Of a stretch of DNA of 64,000 nt, positions 44,970-53,894 are shown in pieces. The notes under the pieces are model-generated. The model did not search any database and was not told the origin of the DNA. It saw nothing but the letters and a program-made list of their open reading frames with translations. This DNA comes from Hydrogenophilales bacterium 16-61-112 (GTDB lineage: Bacteria; Pseudomonadota; Gammaproteobacteria; Burkholderiales; Thiobacillaceae), in NCBI GenBank assembly GCA_002257045.1, contig NCHD01000004.1:1-64000 (forward strand), read 5' to 3'. Made by a program: the position numbers and the translations under genes. Numbering within the stretch: position 1 is the first letter of the stretch; each line of letters opens with the position of its first letter.

Positions 44970-45895
44970 AGCCGCGTTTTTCCGTGGTCATTCCCGCTTA
45001 CAACAGCGCGGCCACGCTGGTGCGCGCGATCGAGTCGGTGCGGGCCCAAAGCTGGCCCGCGCATGAAATCATCGTGGTGGATGACGGCTCGCGTGACGCC
45101 ACCGCCGAGGTGGCGCGCCAGTTTGGCGACGCTGTGCGCCTGATCCAGCAGGCCAACAGCGGGGTGTCGGTGGCGCGCAACGCCGGGGCGGCAGCGGCCA
45201 GCGGCAACTGGCTGGCGTTTCTCGATGCGGATGACTGGTATGCGCCGGATCGCATCAAGCTGCACGCCGAATGGATTGCCGAAGACCCCGGCCTGGATTT
45301 TCTGACCGGCGATTACGAATACCGCGATGCGGCGAACACGTTGCTCGGCACTTCGATGGCGCAGCACGCATCGGGACAGGCGATGCTGGCGAAATGCGGT
45401 GGCGCGCAGCGCGGGGTGATGGACACCCCCGCCGAGATCGCCGCCTTCGTCGCCGACCACTTTGGCGACACCCATACCCTGTCAGTTCCGCGTGCGCGTT
45501 TTATCCAGCTCGGCGGCTATCCCACCGGTTTCAAGGTGTGCGAAGACGTGCATTTTCTGACCCGGCTGGTGGCGCAGAGCCGCCGCATCGGCGTGGTGTG
45601 CCAGAGCCTGGGCGTGTATGCCATTCACGGCGGCAGCGCCACGCGCCGCGACCCGGTGGCGGCGCAGCGCGAAAACGTACGTACCCTGAATGATCTGGTG
45701 CGGCTGGCGACGCGGTTTCCGCTGCCGGTTCGCGAGGGGGTGGCTGCCCGCATGCAAAGCGCACGCTACAACCTGGCGTGCGCCCTGAGCAAAAGCGGCC
45801 AGCGCGGCGCAGCGGTTCGCGCCGTGTTGCCGTCGCTGGCCGCCGCCCCTGGCTGGACCAGCGTGCGCCAGGTGTTGTCGATGTTGAAAGGATGA
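44966..45895 (+). CDS. Glycosyltransferase family 2
   Basis: GT-A fold glycosyltransferase of 309 residues. N-terminal SVVIPAYNSAATL, IIVVDDGSRD and the metal-binding FLDADDWY motif are present, followed by the acceptor-binding half with FKVCEDVHFLTRL. No membrane segment. ATG 44966 overlaps the previous gene (ATGA); four bases separate it from the next GT. It would add one residue to the repeat unit. Confidence 0.9.
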   Translation: MKPRFSVVIPAYNSAATLVRAIESVRAQSWPAHEIIVVDDGSRDATAEVARQFGDAVRLIQQANSGVSVARNAGAAAASGNWLAFLDADDWYAPDRIKLHAEWIAEDPGLDFLTGDYEYRDAANTLLGTSMAQHASGQAMLAKCGGAQRGVMDTPAEIAAFVADHFGDTHTLSVPRARFIQLGGYPTGFKVCEDVHFLTRLVAQSRRIGVVCQSLGVYAIHGGSATRRDPVAAQRENVRTLNDLVRLATRFPLPVREGVAARMQSARYNLACALSKSGQRGAAVRAVLPSLAAAPGWTSVRQVLSMLKG

Positions 45896-45899
45896 AGTG

Positions 45900-47051
45900 G
45901 TGAATCGTTTTCTGGTGCTGACCGAGCTGTTCTTGCCGACCCGGGGTGGCACGGCCGTGTGGGCAGCGGAGGTGTACAAACGCCTCGGCGGCAAGGCCAT
46001 CCATATCGTCACCGCCGATGTGCCGGGGGCGGCGGCGATCGATGCCGTCCACCCCAACCGCATCCATCGACTGAGCCTCAAGCGCGTGGCGTGGCTGCGC
46101 CCCGAGTCGCTGGCGATGTATGCGCGCTTCTTTTTCAGGTCGCTGGGCCTCGCGCTCACCCATCGCTTCGATGCCGTCCACGCGTTTCGCGCCCTGCCCG
46201 AAGGCCTGGTGGCGTGGGCCGTGGCGCGTCTGACATTTCGACCCGTCGTGATCTATGCCCATGGCGAAGAACTCACCACCTGGGGGCGTGGCGGAAAATA
46301 CAAGGCGATGTGCTTCGCCCTGCGCCATGCCGACCGCGTGGTCGCCAACAGCGACCACACGCGCGCGACTCTGCTTGAGATGGCGGTTGACCCCGCGCGC
46401 ATCACGATCATTTATCCTGGCGTCGATGTGGCCGTGTTTCGGCCGGGGTTGGAGGCGAATGATCTGCGCGAGAAACTGGGCATTCATGCCGACGAAAAAC
46501 TGGTGTTCTCGGTGGGTCGCCTGTCGCGCCGCAAAGGCTTCGACCAGATGATCCGCGCGGTGGCGCAATTGCGCGCCGAAAGGGTTGTGTTGCACTACGT
46601 GATTGCCGGGATAGGCGAGGATGCGGACTATCTTGATCAGTTGATCGCCGAGCATCAATTACAAGGCGCGGTGCATCGTGTCGGCGCCGTGGGCGAGACC
46701 GATTTGCCGCGCTGGCTGAATGCCTGCGACCTGTTCGCCATGCCCAACCGCGACATCAACGGCGACAACGAAGGCTTCGGCATGGTGTTCATCGAAGCGG
46801 CCGCCTGCGGCAAACCCAGCCTGGCCGGCGAGGCGGGAGGCACCGGCTCGGCAGTGCTGCATCAGCAGACCGGATTGCGAGTGGATGGTCATTCGGTCGA
46901 CGCGGTGGCGGCAGGCCTGCACATTTTTCTGACCCGGCCGGAACAGACGCGCGAGTGGGGGCAGCAGGCCCTCTTGCGGGTGCAGCGCGAATTTTCCTGG
47001 GAACGCGTGGCGGAAAAAACCCGGCAATTGAATCTGAGCCAACCTGATTGA
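45900..47051 (+). CDS. Glycosyltransferase family 4
   Basis: GT-B fold enzyme of 383 residues. The N-terminal half has LTELFLPTRGGTAVWAAEVY, and the C-terminal half has FSVGRLSRRKGFDQMI and the E-x7-E motif in NEGFGMVFIEAAACGKPSLAGEAGG. It resembles PimB-like mannosyltransferases in layout, but donor specificity is not predictable. The start is GTG 45900 with GAAAGGA seven bases upstream; GTG 45897 is possible. Confidence 0.9.
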   Translation: MNRFLVLTELFLPTRGGTAVWAAEVYKRLGGKAIHIVTADVPGAAAIDAVHPNRIHRLSLKRVAWLRPESLAMYARFFFRSLGLALTHRFDAVHAFRALPEGLVAWAVARLTFRPVVIYAHGEELTTWGRGGKYKAMCFALRHADRVVANSDHTRATLLEMAVDPARITIIYPGVDVAVFRPGLEANDLREKLGIHADEKLVFSVGRLSRRKGFDQMIRAVAQLRAERVVLHYVIAGIGEDADYLDQLIAEHQLQGAVHRVGAVGETDLPRWLNACDLFAMPNRDINGDNEGFGMVFIEAAACGKPSLAGEAGGTGSAVLHQQTGLRVDGHSVDAVAAGLHIFLTRPEQTREWGQQALLRVQREFSWERVAEKTRQLNLSQPD

Positions 47052-47056
47052 CGCCC

Positions 47057-47923
47057 ATGACTGAAACTTCGCTCCCCTGGCCGGTCGCCGTATTCGCCCA
47101 CAACGAAGCGCGCAACATCATCGCCTGCCTCGATAGTTTGCAAGCTGCTTCCAAGCACCCGATTAAATGCCATGTTCTGGCCAATGCCTGCACCGACCGC
47201 ACTGAAGCGCTGGTGCGTGAATATGCTGTCCACCACCCTAATGTCCATTTGCTGTCGATCGCGCTGGGCGACAAGGCCAACGCCTGGAATGTGTTTGTGC
47301 ACGAAGCAGCACCGCGTGGCGCATCGCATTATTTTTTCACCGACGGCGACGTACGTGCCACCCCGGGTGCGCTCGACGTGATGGCACAAGTATTGATGCT
47401 GCACCCGGAAGCCAACTGTGCGTCTGCTCTGCCAAAAAGCGGGCGCAACGTGGCGGCATTTCAGCGTGACATCCTGAAAAACCATGGCGTGGCTGGTGGT
47501 TTATATGGTTTGCGTGGCGCTTTTGTTGAACGCATCCGTGTCCAGGCGATCCATATGCCGATTGGCACCATCGGCGATGATGCACTGATAGGTGCGATGC
47601 TGAAATGGGATTTGCGCGGCGACACCCGCTGGGATGACAGTAAGGTCGTGGTGGCGCGGGATGCAGGGTTTGAGTTCGATTCGGTATCCCCCTGGCTGCC
47701 GCGTGAATGGAAAAAATATTATCGACGGCGCGTGCGCTACAGTGTGCGTGGCTACCAAAACAAGATGTTGGGGCGAGCAATTCAACCGGATGGTTTTGAG
47801 GCGCTGCCCAGGCAAGTGGCTGCGTTGTATCTTCGTTATCCTGAATTACTGAAAATCAGGTGGCGTGAGCTGGATACGCTATTTGACTGGTTGGCGATCC
47901 GGGAAATCAAGGCCACGTACTAA
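47057..47923 (+). CDS. Glycosyltransferase family 2 (divergent)
   Basis: GT2-like protein of 288 residues. The N-terminal strand reads AVFAHNEARNIIACLDSL, with the nucleotide site at VLANACTDRTEALV and a D-x-D-type motif in YFFTDGDVRATP. The C-terminal part has a basic region (REWKKYYRRRVRYSVRG) and no membrane segment. Its 3' half is visibly less GC-rich than upstream genes, marking the start of the AT-richer stretch to 49.8 kb. Confidence 0.82.
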   Translation: MTETSLPWPVAVFAHNEARNIIACLDSLQAASKHPIKCHVLANACTDRTEALVREYAVHHPNVHLLSIALGDKANAWNVFVHEAAPRGASHYFFTDGDVRATPGALDVMAQVLMLHPEANCASALPKSGRNVAAFQRDILKNHGVAGGLYGLRGAFVERIRVQAIHMPIGTIGDDALIGAMLKWDLRGDTRWDDSKVVVARDAGFEFDSVSPWLPREWKKYYRRRVRYSVRGYQNKMLGRAIQPDGFEALPRQVAALYLRYPELLKIRWRELDTLFDWLAIREIKATY

Positions 47924-47959
47924 TCGAGATGCTTGTTTCAATCTAGAAGGAATCGATCT

Positions 47960-48736
47960 ATGAACCATTCTCTAAAAATTGTGATGGCATGTTTTGCTTT
48001 GTTTTTGCCAGTTGCGCCTGCGATGGCAGAATATGGGCCCAGTAAGGCTGAATTGGCAGCCTTGCCCGCTTATTGCGCGGCGCGCCTCGATGAAAAATCC
48101 GCTGCATTTAAAAGCTGGCAAGCGTCAATGGGACGCGATTTTCTCCACATCCACCATTACTGTTTCGCACTCAATTCTATGAACCGGGCGCGCGGCATGG
48201 CATCAGGTAAAGACCGACTTGGCGCGCTTGGCGATGCCAATATCAATTTCAATTATGTGTTGAAGAACACCTTACCCGACTTTTACTTGCGTTCCGAAAT
48301 GCTGATGAATCGCGGTATCACCATGTCTATGATGAATAGAGACGGGGAGGCCATTGGCGATCTGCTCAGGTCCATCGAAATAAACCCGAAGCAACCGCGT
48401 GCCTATACGACACTGGCTGATATGTACGAAAAACAGAATAACCGCAAAAAGGCACTTGAAACAGTGATCGCGGGTCTGCGTTATAACCCCGACTCCAAGG
48501 GTTTGCAGCGCCGCTATTCCAGGTTAGGCGGCAAGTTGCCCTATCCAGCACCGATCGAGCCTATCCCGGTTGAAACTCAGGGAGCCAAGACTGACGCGCC
48601 GGTTTCTGTACCTGAAAATTCAGTTTCCGAGGCAGACTCGGATGCATCGGCGACTGATGCCTCGGCAGATAAACCGATCGCCCCTCCCCAAATCGGGTCA
48701 CCGACTAACCCTTATTGTCGTTTTTGCCCGAACTAA
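47960..48736 (+). CDS. Periplasmic TPR-repeat protein of unknown function
   Basis: Protein of 258 residues with a signal peptide (IVMACFALFLPVAPAMA, cleavage before EYG). Two TPR-like repeats lie at about residues 120-185 (SEMLMNRGITMSMMNRDGEAIGDLLRSI, RAYTTLADMYEKQNNRKKALETV). The C-terminal 60 residues are acidic, Ala-, Ser- and Pro-rich and end in a C-x-x-C motif (NPYCRFCPN). AGAAGG precedes the ATG by nine bases. Sequence is less GC-rich than the neighbours, suggesting transfer. It may be a scaffold for polysaccharide export; this is a guess from position. Confidence 0.78.
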   Translation: MNHSLKIVMACFALFLPVAPAMAEYGPSKAELAALPAYCAARLDEKSAAFKSWQASMGRDFLHIHHYCFALNSMNRARGMASGKDRLGALGDANINFNYVLKNTLPDFYLRSEMLMNRGITMSMMNRDGEAIGDLLRSIEINPKQPRAYTTLADMYEKQNNRKKALETVIAGLRYNPDSKGLQRRYSRLGGKLPYPAPIEPIPVETQGAKTDAPVSVPENSVSEADSDASATDASADKPIAPPQIGSPTNPYCRFCPN

Positions 48737-48779
48737 GAAAAGATTATGTTTTGATGAAAAACAAGGCTGGGGCGGTACG

Positions 48780-49799
48780 GTGAGAGTTCCATGGAAAATA
48801 AGGAATGCATCCAGACTGACAGGTAATTACCTTGCTTTTGTGCAAAATAAAATGCTTGGTCTGTTCAAGGCGGAGATGGCCGGAAAACACATCGTTTTTG
48901 CTTGCGATTTTCATGGCATCACAGGCGCGACGATTGCCATCGCGAGAATCGCCAATTTATTGGCGAACAAGTACAGGGTGAGTTTTGCTGCAGATCCGTT
49001 TAGCGATTACAACGTCATGCTTGAAAAAAAGGTTGTCATCATTCCCTTCAAATCGCTCAAAAAAAACAAGTTCGATTTGTATGTTTGTGATGGTCACATG
49101 GGCCTCTCTTTCTTTTCCTGGCTGGCCGAACGCAACAGAAAATCCCTGCTGACCATCCACGGTGTGCTGCGCAAGGAAAATAGGCTGGAGAAAGTGCATT
49201 TGGCGAGTAAATCGCATCTGGTTGGCGAAACCCAGTTCATGAATCATGAAGTTGATCAATCTCGGTACTTCGTCATCCCGAATTATTGTGAAAAAATCAT
49301 CAAGAAACGTCATGCCAACAATGTCGGGATTGTCGGTCGCTTGGACGATCCAAACAAGAATGTCCCGGAGGCGTTATCCATTGCAAAGCTATCTGATGCC
49401 AAGGAGATTCATTTATGGGGCGGAACTGATAGTCGACTTCCTGAAGGCAGGGTGAAGTACCACGCATGGACTCGCAACAAAAACAGAATTTACGATTCCT
49501 TCGATGTGCTGATTTCGATGTCCAAGGAGGAATCGATGGGGCTGACAGTTATTGAAGCAATGTCGTGCGGAATACCATGTGTCCTGGCGGACATTCCCGG
49601 GTTCCAGGTTTACAAGAATTGTCCGGGGGTGGCGCTCGTGCAGATGGGCGATTGGGAGGCGGCAATTGGGCATGTCAATCGTTTCCTGAAAAAAAAAGCC
49701 GAATTGAAAACTGGGTTGGTTAACCATTGGGACGGGCATTATTCCCGGCATGCAGTTGCTGAAATGTGGTTCAGGGAAATTGAAAAACTCACATCCTGA
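48780..49799 (+). CDS. Glycosyltransferase (GT4/GT1-like), low-GC
   Basis: GT-B fold protein of 339 residues. The C-terminal donor domain is clear: VGIVGRLDDPNKNVPEALSIA, YHAWTRNKNRIYDSFDVLISMS and the E-x7-E motif in KEESMGLTVIEAMSCGIPCVLA. The N-terminal half reads HIVFACDFHGITGATIAIARIANLL. I chose GTG 48780, the first start after the TPR gene; ATG 48852 is an alternative. Base composition is clearly more AT-rich, with many AAA and AAT codons, unlike most of the window, so it is probably acquired. Confidence 0.8.
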   Translation: MRVPWKIRNASRLTGNYLAFVQNKMLGLFKAEMAGKHIVFACDFHGITGATIAIARIANLLANKYRVSFAADPFSDYNVMLEKKVVIIPFKSLKKNKFDLYVCDGHMGLSFFSWLAERNRKSLLTIHGVLRKENRLEKVHLASKSHLVGETQFMNHEVDQSRYFVIPNYCEKIIKKRHANNVGIVGRLDDPNKNVPEALSIAKLSDAKEIHLWGGTDSRLPEGRVKYHAWTRNKNRIYDSFDVLISMSKEESMGLTVIEAMSCGIPCVLADIPGFQVYKNCPGVALVQMGDWEAAIGHVNRFLKKKAELKTGLVNHWDGHYSRHAVAEMWFREIEKLTS

Positions 49800-49850
49800 A
49801 TTGAGTCGCCAGGCAGTGGTCTGTTCAAATGGGCGCAAGTTATTTACAGA

Positions 49851-52800
49851 TTAGGCTTCGGTGCTCAAAAACTCTTGCAGACCTACCCAGAGCTCCGCGT
49901 TGACATCCGGGTGCGCTTCTGAAACATCGTGCTGGCAGGCGGGGTCGCTTTCCAGATCGAACAGGCGCAGCAGATGGCCAGATTCCAGCGGCTGATACAC
50001 CAGTTTCCAGCGGCCATGCCGGATCATGCGGTCTTTCGCACGCAGGATGGCATCGCAGTATTCAGGCTTGATCGCCAGGGTGCCACTGGCGCGGTTGGGG
50101 ACTTCCAGCAGTTCCAGCAGATCCGGGTAGCGCAGATGGTTTTCGGGCAAACCGGGTATGTCGGCGATCCAGATGCCGGTTTCGTTGAAGGCGTCGAGTT
50201 CGGGGCAGGCGCCGTCCGTGCTCAGGCACGCCACCAGCGACACACCGTCAATGCCGGGTGCAGGTGCCGCGTCGATCAGCTCGAGCAGGGTGGGCACCAG
50301 GTCGATTGAGCGCACCACCTGGTCGATCCGGCCACGTGCCGGGCGGCGCGGATCACGGATCAGTAGCGGGATGCGGGGGCTGAAGTCGCCGACAGCCGAG
50401 TTGCCCTGCCCCCAGGTGTCGTGCTCGAAAAACTCCATGCCGTGGTCGGAGTACACCACGACAATCGTATTGTCGGCGAGCCCGCAGGCGTCGAGATGCG
50501 TCAGCATTTTGCCGACTTCGTCGTCGAACTCCGCTACGCAGCCATCATATAAATCAATGATTTGATCGAGGTCGAACTCCTCTTTGGGCGCACCCTGGCG
50601 GCGAATGATTTCGAACGGATCGGTGAGCCGCGCCATGGCGAACTTGGATTCGCCTGCATGCGCTGGATCAGAGAAGCGTCCATACCACGGCCATTCAGAA
50701 GCAAACGGCGGGTGGGTGGTGGAATAGAACAGGTTGAGAAAAAACGGCTGGGTATCTCCCGCGAGGCGCGACACCAGGCGCCGCGCGCGCTTGCCCAGCG
50801 GTTGCGTCAGCGGCACGCCACCCAAGTAGTACAGCTCGGGCAACAGCAGCCGCCCCAACCGGTTGTGGGTGAACAGGGAGACGAACAGGCGCAAGTCCTT
50901 GGGGCCCTGGCGGATCAGATATTTCAGGTTCCACTGGTCTTCCGGCAGGTCAGTGTAGTCGAAGCCGAACGAATATTTGCCGAGGTCGGCGCCGCACCAG
51001 TCGGAAATGGCCGCAGTGCGATAGCCCGATTGCTTTAGCAGGGTGGGCAGCGCATCGATTTTCAGTCGGGTATTCTCATCGTCGGCGAAGTTGTCGCGGA
51101 TGCCATGGGTGTGCGGCCAGGTGCCGGTCAGCATCGAGATGAGGCTGGGTGCGGTGCGCGCGCAGGGTACGTAACAGTTGCTGAACAGCGCGCCGGATGC
51201 CGCCAGCCGGTCGATGTGCGGGGTCAGCGCACGGTGATAGCCGAGCGCGCCCAGACGGTCGGCCCGCAGCGTGTCGGAGCCGATCATCAGGATGTTGGGT
51301 GCGGCCTTGGGATCGCGTAGCGTTTGCCTGCGTGGTGCACGCGGCTGCGGCTGCCAGCTTGCCCAGATCAGGGTGCCGCTGAAAAAAAGTGTGGTCGTCC
51401 ACAGCGCAACCAGGTCGCCCAGGCGGTTTTCCTTCGCCATCTGCCAGGTGGCGGTGATCAGCAACAGACCGCTGATCGCCATCCCGCCCCGTTGAATCAG
51501 CGTAATGCGGGCTGGCGTCATCCACTGCCACAGCGGGTACAGCCGACTCATGCGGTAATGCATCGACGCCACCAGCAGGCCGGGGTTGAAGCGCAATTTG
51601 CGGATGAATTGCAGGGCAAAGCTGCCCACGATGCCGAGGGCGGCAGAGCCGAGCGCGATGCCGGTCGACCAGCCGATGCCTGTCGCGGTGGCCAGCATGA
51701 AGGCCAGCAGCATGCCGATGCCTCCAGTGAACAGCATCAGGCCGAATGCCCACAGCGAAAGCCGTGCCAGCGCGAACAGAGTGTAGCGCTGGTAGTGGGT
51801 GAGCACTTCTTCGCGGATGCGCGGCCCGGTTTGCGAAAAATCGAGCAGCGACTTGGTAAGCAGAGCGGCTGTGCCCACGCCTGCCACGCCTGCCGCAGGC
51901 AGCAGCCCGGCCCAGCGGGCATCGCCGCTGGCGAACCAGGCGATCAGACCGCAGGCCGCGGTGGCGATAGCCAGCGCCTCGACACGCAGGATGCCGGCAT
52001 CGGGCGGCAAGTTCAGCCGCTTGCCGCGAAACCCGGACTCGCGGTGGCCCTGGATTTCGCCCAGCGCCGCTGCCGTGCGCACCCAGAAAAAACGCCGCTT
52101 CGCCCACGACAGGCTGAACACACTGTGAAAACCGTATTCCGCCAGCTTGCGCCACATATAAAGCGGAACCGAGCCGCCGCCATGAATGCGTGCGGTCGAG
52201 CGGGTGCGCTGGTAGCTCTTTTTGAGCAGGTAGCCAAGCTGCAACCGCTCGGTGTCGACGTAGTGGTGTTGCACGATGTCCGGCGCATATTGGCAGCGTT
52301 CGCCGCGCGTCATCGCGCGCAGCACGTATTCACTGTCTTCGCCGCCGCCCAGATCATGGCCGACGGGTCCCAACTCAGTGGAAAACTGCCCCGCCAGCTC
52401 GAATACGCGCCGCCGCACCACCAGGTTGCCGCCGCCCGGGATGGGGCCAACTTCGGCGCTGATGGTTTTCGGCGTCATCCCCTGGTCATAACGTGGAACC
52501 GGCAGCGGATAGATGCGGTACGCGCCTTCTTCATGCACCCACGTGGGCTCGTTGCCGTCCCAGTCCGGCAGGATGCGGCCGCAGTAAAGCCCGGCATCGG
52601 GCCAGGTGGTGACGGCACGTTCGATCGCCGTCAGATAATCGTCGTCTACGCGGTGATCGTCGTCCACAAAAGCGGTCAGTTCGGTTTCGATCTGCGGAAT
52701 CGCCTCGTTCAGCGCGTGCGATTTTCCTGGCGTCGGCACCGTGATCACGCGCAGCGGCAGCCAGTTGTTGGCAGCTTGCTGTGCCTGGTACGCCTGCATC

Positions 52801-52949
52801 TGCGCCACGGTGTCGTCGCTGCAGGCATTGGCCGCCACCAGGATGCGCACCGGCATCGCGGGACGCCCGGCGCGGTTGATCGAGGCCAGGGCCTTGTGCA
52901 GCAGGTCTGCCCGGTTGTGGGTGCAGATGAGGAGGGTAAGTTCGGTCAC
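49851..52949 (-). CDS. Fusion: glycosyltransferase family 2 - membrane domain - sulfatase-like hydrolase
   Basis: Protein of 1032 residues in one frame with three parts. Residues 1-300 are a GT2 domain: TLLICTHNRADLLHKAL, D-x-D-type site in FVDDDHRVDDDY (about 93-104), and GGGEDSEYVLRA. Residues about 320-530 contain five to seven hydrophobic segments. Residues about 545-1030 form an alkaline-phosphatase-superfamily sulfatase domain: ILMIGSDTLRADRLGALG, the nucleophile region CARTAPSLISMLTG and the metal site VVYSDHGMEFFEHDTWGQGN. The nucleophile position holds T599 (T-A-P-S), not Cys or Ser in C-x-P-x-R, so formylglycine formation is not expected. The hydrolase may instead be a phosphodiesterase or transferase. 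GTG start at 52949 overlaps the previous gene by 4 (GTGA). Confidence 0.88.
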   Translation of the reverse strand: MTELTLLICTHNRADLLHKALASINRAGRPAMPVRILVAANACSDDTVAQMQAYQAQQAANNWLPLRVITVPTPGKSHALNEAIPQIETELTAFVDDDHRVDDDYLTAIERAVTTWPDAGLYCGRILPDWDGNEPTWVHEEGAYRIYPLPVPRYDQGMTPKTISAEVGPIPGGGNLVVRRRVFELAGQFSTELGPVGHDLGGGEDSEYVLRAMTRGERCQYAPDIVQHHYVDTERLQLGYLLKKSYQRTRSTARIHGGGSVPLYMWRKLAEYGFHSVFSLSWAKRRFFWVRTAAALGEIQGHRESGFRGKRLNLPPDAGILRVEALAIATAACGLIAWFASGDARWAGLLPAAGVAGVGTAALLTKSLLDFSQTGPRIREEVLTHYQRYTLFALARLSLWAFGLMLFTGGIGMLLAFMLATATGIGWSTGIALGSAALGIVGSFALQFIRKLRFNPGLLVASMHYRMSRLYPLWQWMTPARITLIQRGGMAISGLLLITATWQMAKENRLGDLVALWTTTLFFSGTLIWASWQPQPRAPRRQTLRDPKAAPNILMIGSDTLRADRLGALGYHRALTPHIDRLAASGALFSNCYVPCARTAPSLISMLTGTWPHTHGIRDNFADDENTRLKIDALPTLLKQSGYRTAAISDWCGADLGKYSFGFDYTDLPEDQWNLKYLIRQGPKDLRLFVSLFTHNRLGRLLLPELYYLGGVPLTQPLGKRARRLVSRLAGDTQPFFLNLFYSTTHPPFASEWPWYGRFSDPAHAGESKFAMARLTDPFEIIRRQGAPKEEFDLDQIIDLYDGCVAEFDDEVGKMLTHLDACGLADNTIVVVYSDHGMEFFEHDTWGQGNSAVGDFSPRIPLLIRDPRRPARGRIDQVVRSIDLVPTLLELIDAAPAPGIDGVSLVACLSTDGACPELDAFNETGIWIADIPGLPENHLRYPDLLELLEVPNRASGTLAIKPEYCDAILRAKDRMIRHGRWKLVYQPLESGHLLRLFDLESDPACQHDVSEAHPDVNAELWVGLQEFLSTEA

Positions 52950-53881
52950 GTAAGCCTTTTGGCGGAGCGCTGGCGGTAGCCCTGCAGATAGCCCAGCGCG
53001 TGGGCGGCGTTCATGGCCTGCCGAATCTGGCCGGGCTTGCGAGCCAGGAACAGGGCGAGCGTCTTGGCACCACGGCTGAAAAACTGGCGCAGCAGGAAAG
53101 GCGGAATGCCCAGCCAGCCGGCCGGAAAATGGGGTGCGCTGAGCTGCGCCTGGCGCAGCCCTGCCCGGTAATGCAGTTTCAGGAAATAGCGGCGATGCAG
53201 TTTCCAGGCGTCGACCGAGTGCTGCACCACCATGTCCGGGCGGTAGCGGATTCTGGCCTGTCGCGCCAGCAGGGCGCGCAGCATGATGGCGTCCTCGCCG
53301 CCGCCGACATCCGCCCCCTCGCGGTTGTAGCGGGGGTCGAAACGCAAGGCGGGGTCATCGCGGAAGAGCCGCATGTCGTAGGCCACATTGGCGGTCCAGA
53401 TGGGCGTACTGCTGTCCTTGATCCAGAAGTGCTGCGAACCGTGATCGACAGCGGCCAGAAAGCCGAGCAGGTCGTCTTCAAGCCAGGACGGACGGATGTG
53501 CGTGACGAAATCCATTTCCACGCAGCCACCGACGCATTGCGCGCCTTCGTTGACGATGGCGTCACAGGCGGCGGCGAGAAAGCCGGGATGCGGCAGTTCG
53601 TCGTCATCAATGAACACCAGGATGTCGCGGTCGAGCGATTCTTCGAGGGCACGATTGCGCGCGGGCACGATACCGGGCGCGGTTTCGGTGACCACGCGCA
53701 GCTCCGCGCCGGATTGTTGTTGCAGCGCGTTCAGCACCGCCAGCGTGTCGTCGGGACTGTTGTTGTTGATCGCGAGAATATCGAATGGGATCGGGCAGTT
53801 TTGCGCACGCAGCGCGGCGACCAGTTTGTCCAGCCGGTCGGCGCGTTTGAACGTGCAAAAAGCGACAGTGAGCGTGGTCAT
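52946..53881 (-). CDS. Glycosyltransferase family 2
   Basis: GT-A enzyme of 311 residues: VAFCTFKRADRLDKLV, DILAINNNSPDDT, APGIVPARNRALEES, and the metal-binding FIDDDELP. The C-terminal half has the N-terminal-like GGGEDAIMLRALLA, shared with the GT2 domain of the downstream fusion protein, suggesting common ancestry. No membrane anchor is obvious apart from a weakly hydrophobic C-terminal stretch. Coupled to the fusion gene. Confidence 0.9.
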   Translation of the reverse strand: MTTLTVAFCTFKRADRLDKLVAALRAQNCPIPFDILAINNNSPDDTLAVLNALQQQSGAELRVVTETAPGIVPARNRALEESLDRDILVFIDDDELPHPGFLAAACDAIVNEGAQCVGGCVEMDFVTHIRPSWLEDDLLGFLAAVDHGSQHFWIKDSSTPIWTANVAYDMRLFRDDPALRFDPRYNREGADVGGGEDAIMLRALLARQARIRYRPDMVVQHSVDAWKLHRRYFLKLHYRAGLRQAQLSAPHFPAGWLGIPPFLLRQFFSRGAKTLALFLARKPGQIRQAMNAAHALGYLQGYRQRSAKRLT

Positions 53882-53894
53882 GCAATACGTGCCG

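Noticed and set aside
47690-49799. Insertion sequence or integrase as the cause of the AT-rich patch
   Set aside because: No transposase, integrase, terminal repeats or target duplications were seen at the borders.
51140-51175. Classical formylglycine sulfatase site in the fusion protein
   Set aside because: The motif reads T-A-P-S-L instead of C/S-x-P-x-R; the nearby Cys (C-A-R-T) is three residues off the nucleophile position.
51324-52979. 551-codon forward open frame opposite the glycosyltransferase-sulfatase fusion
   Set aside because: Composition is that of a shadow frame, while the reverse frame has clear catalytic motifs from end to end.
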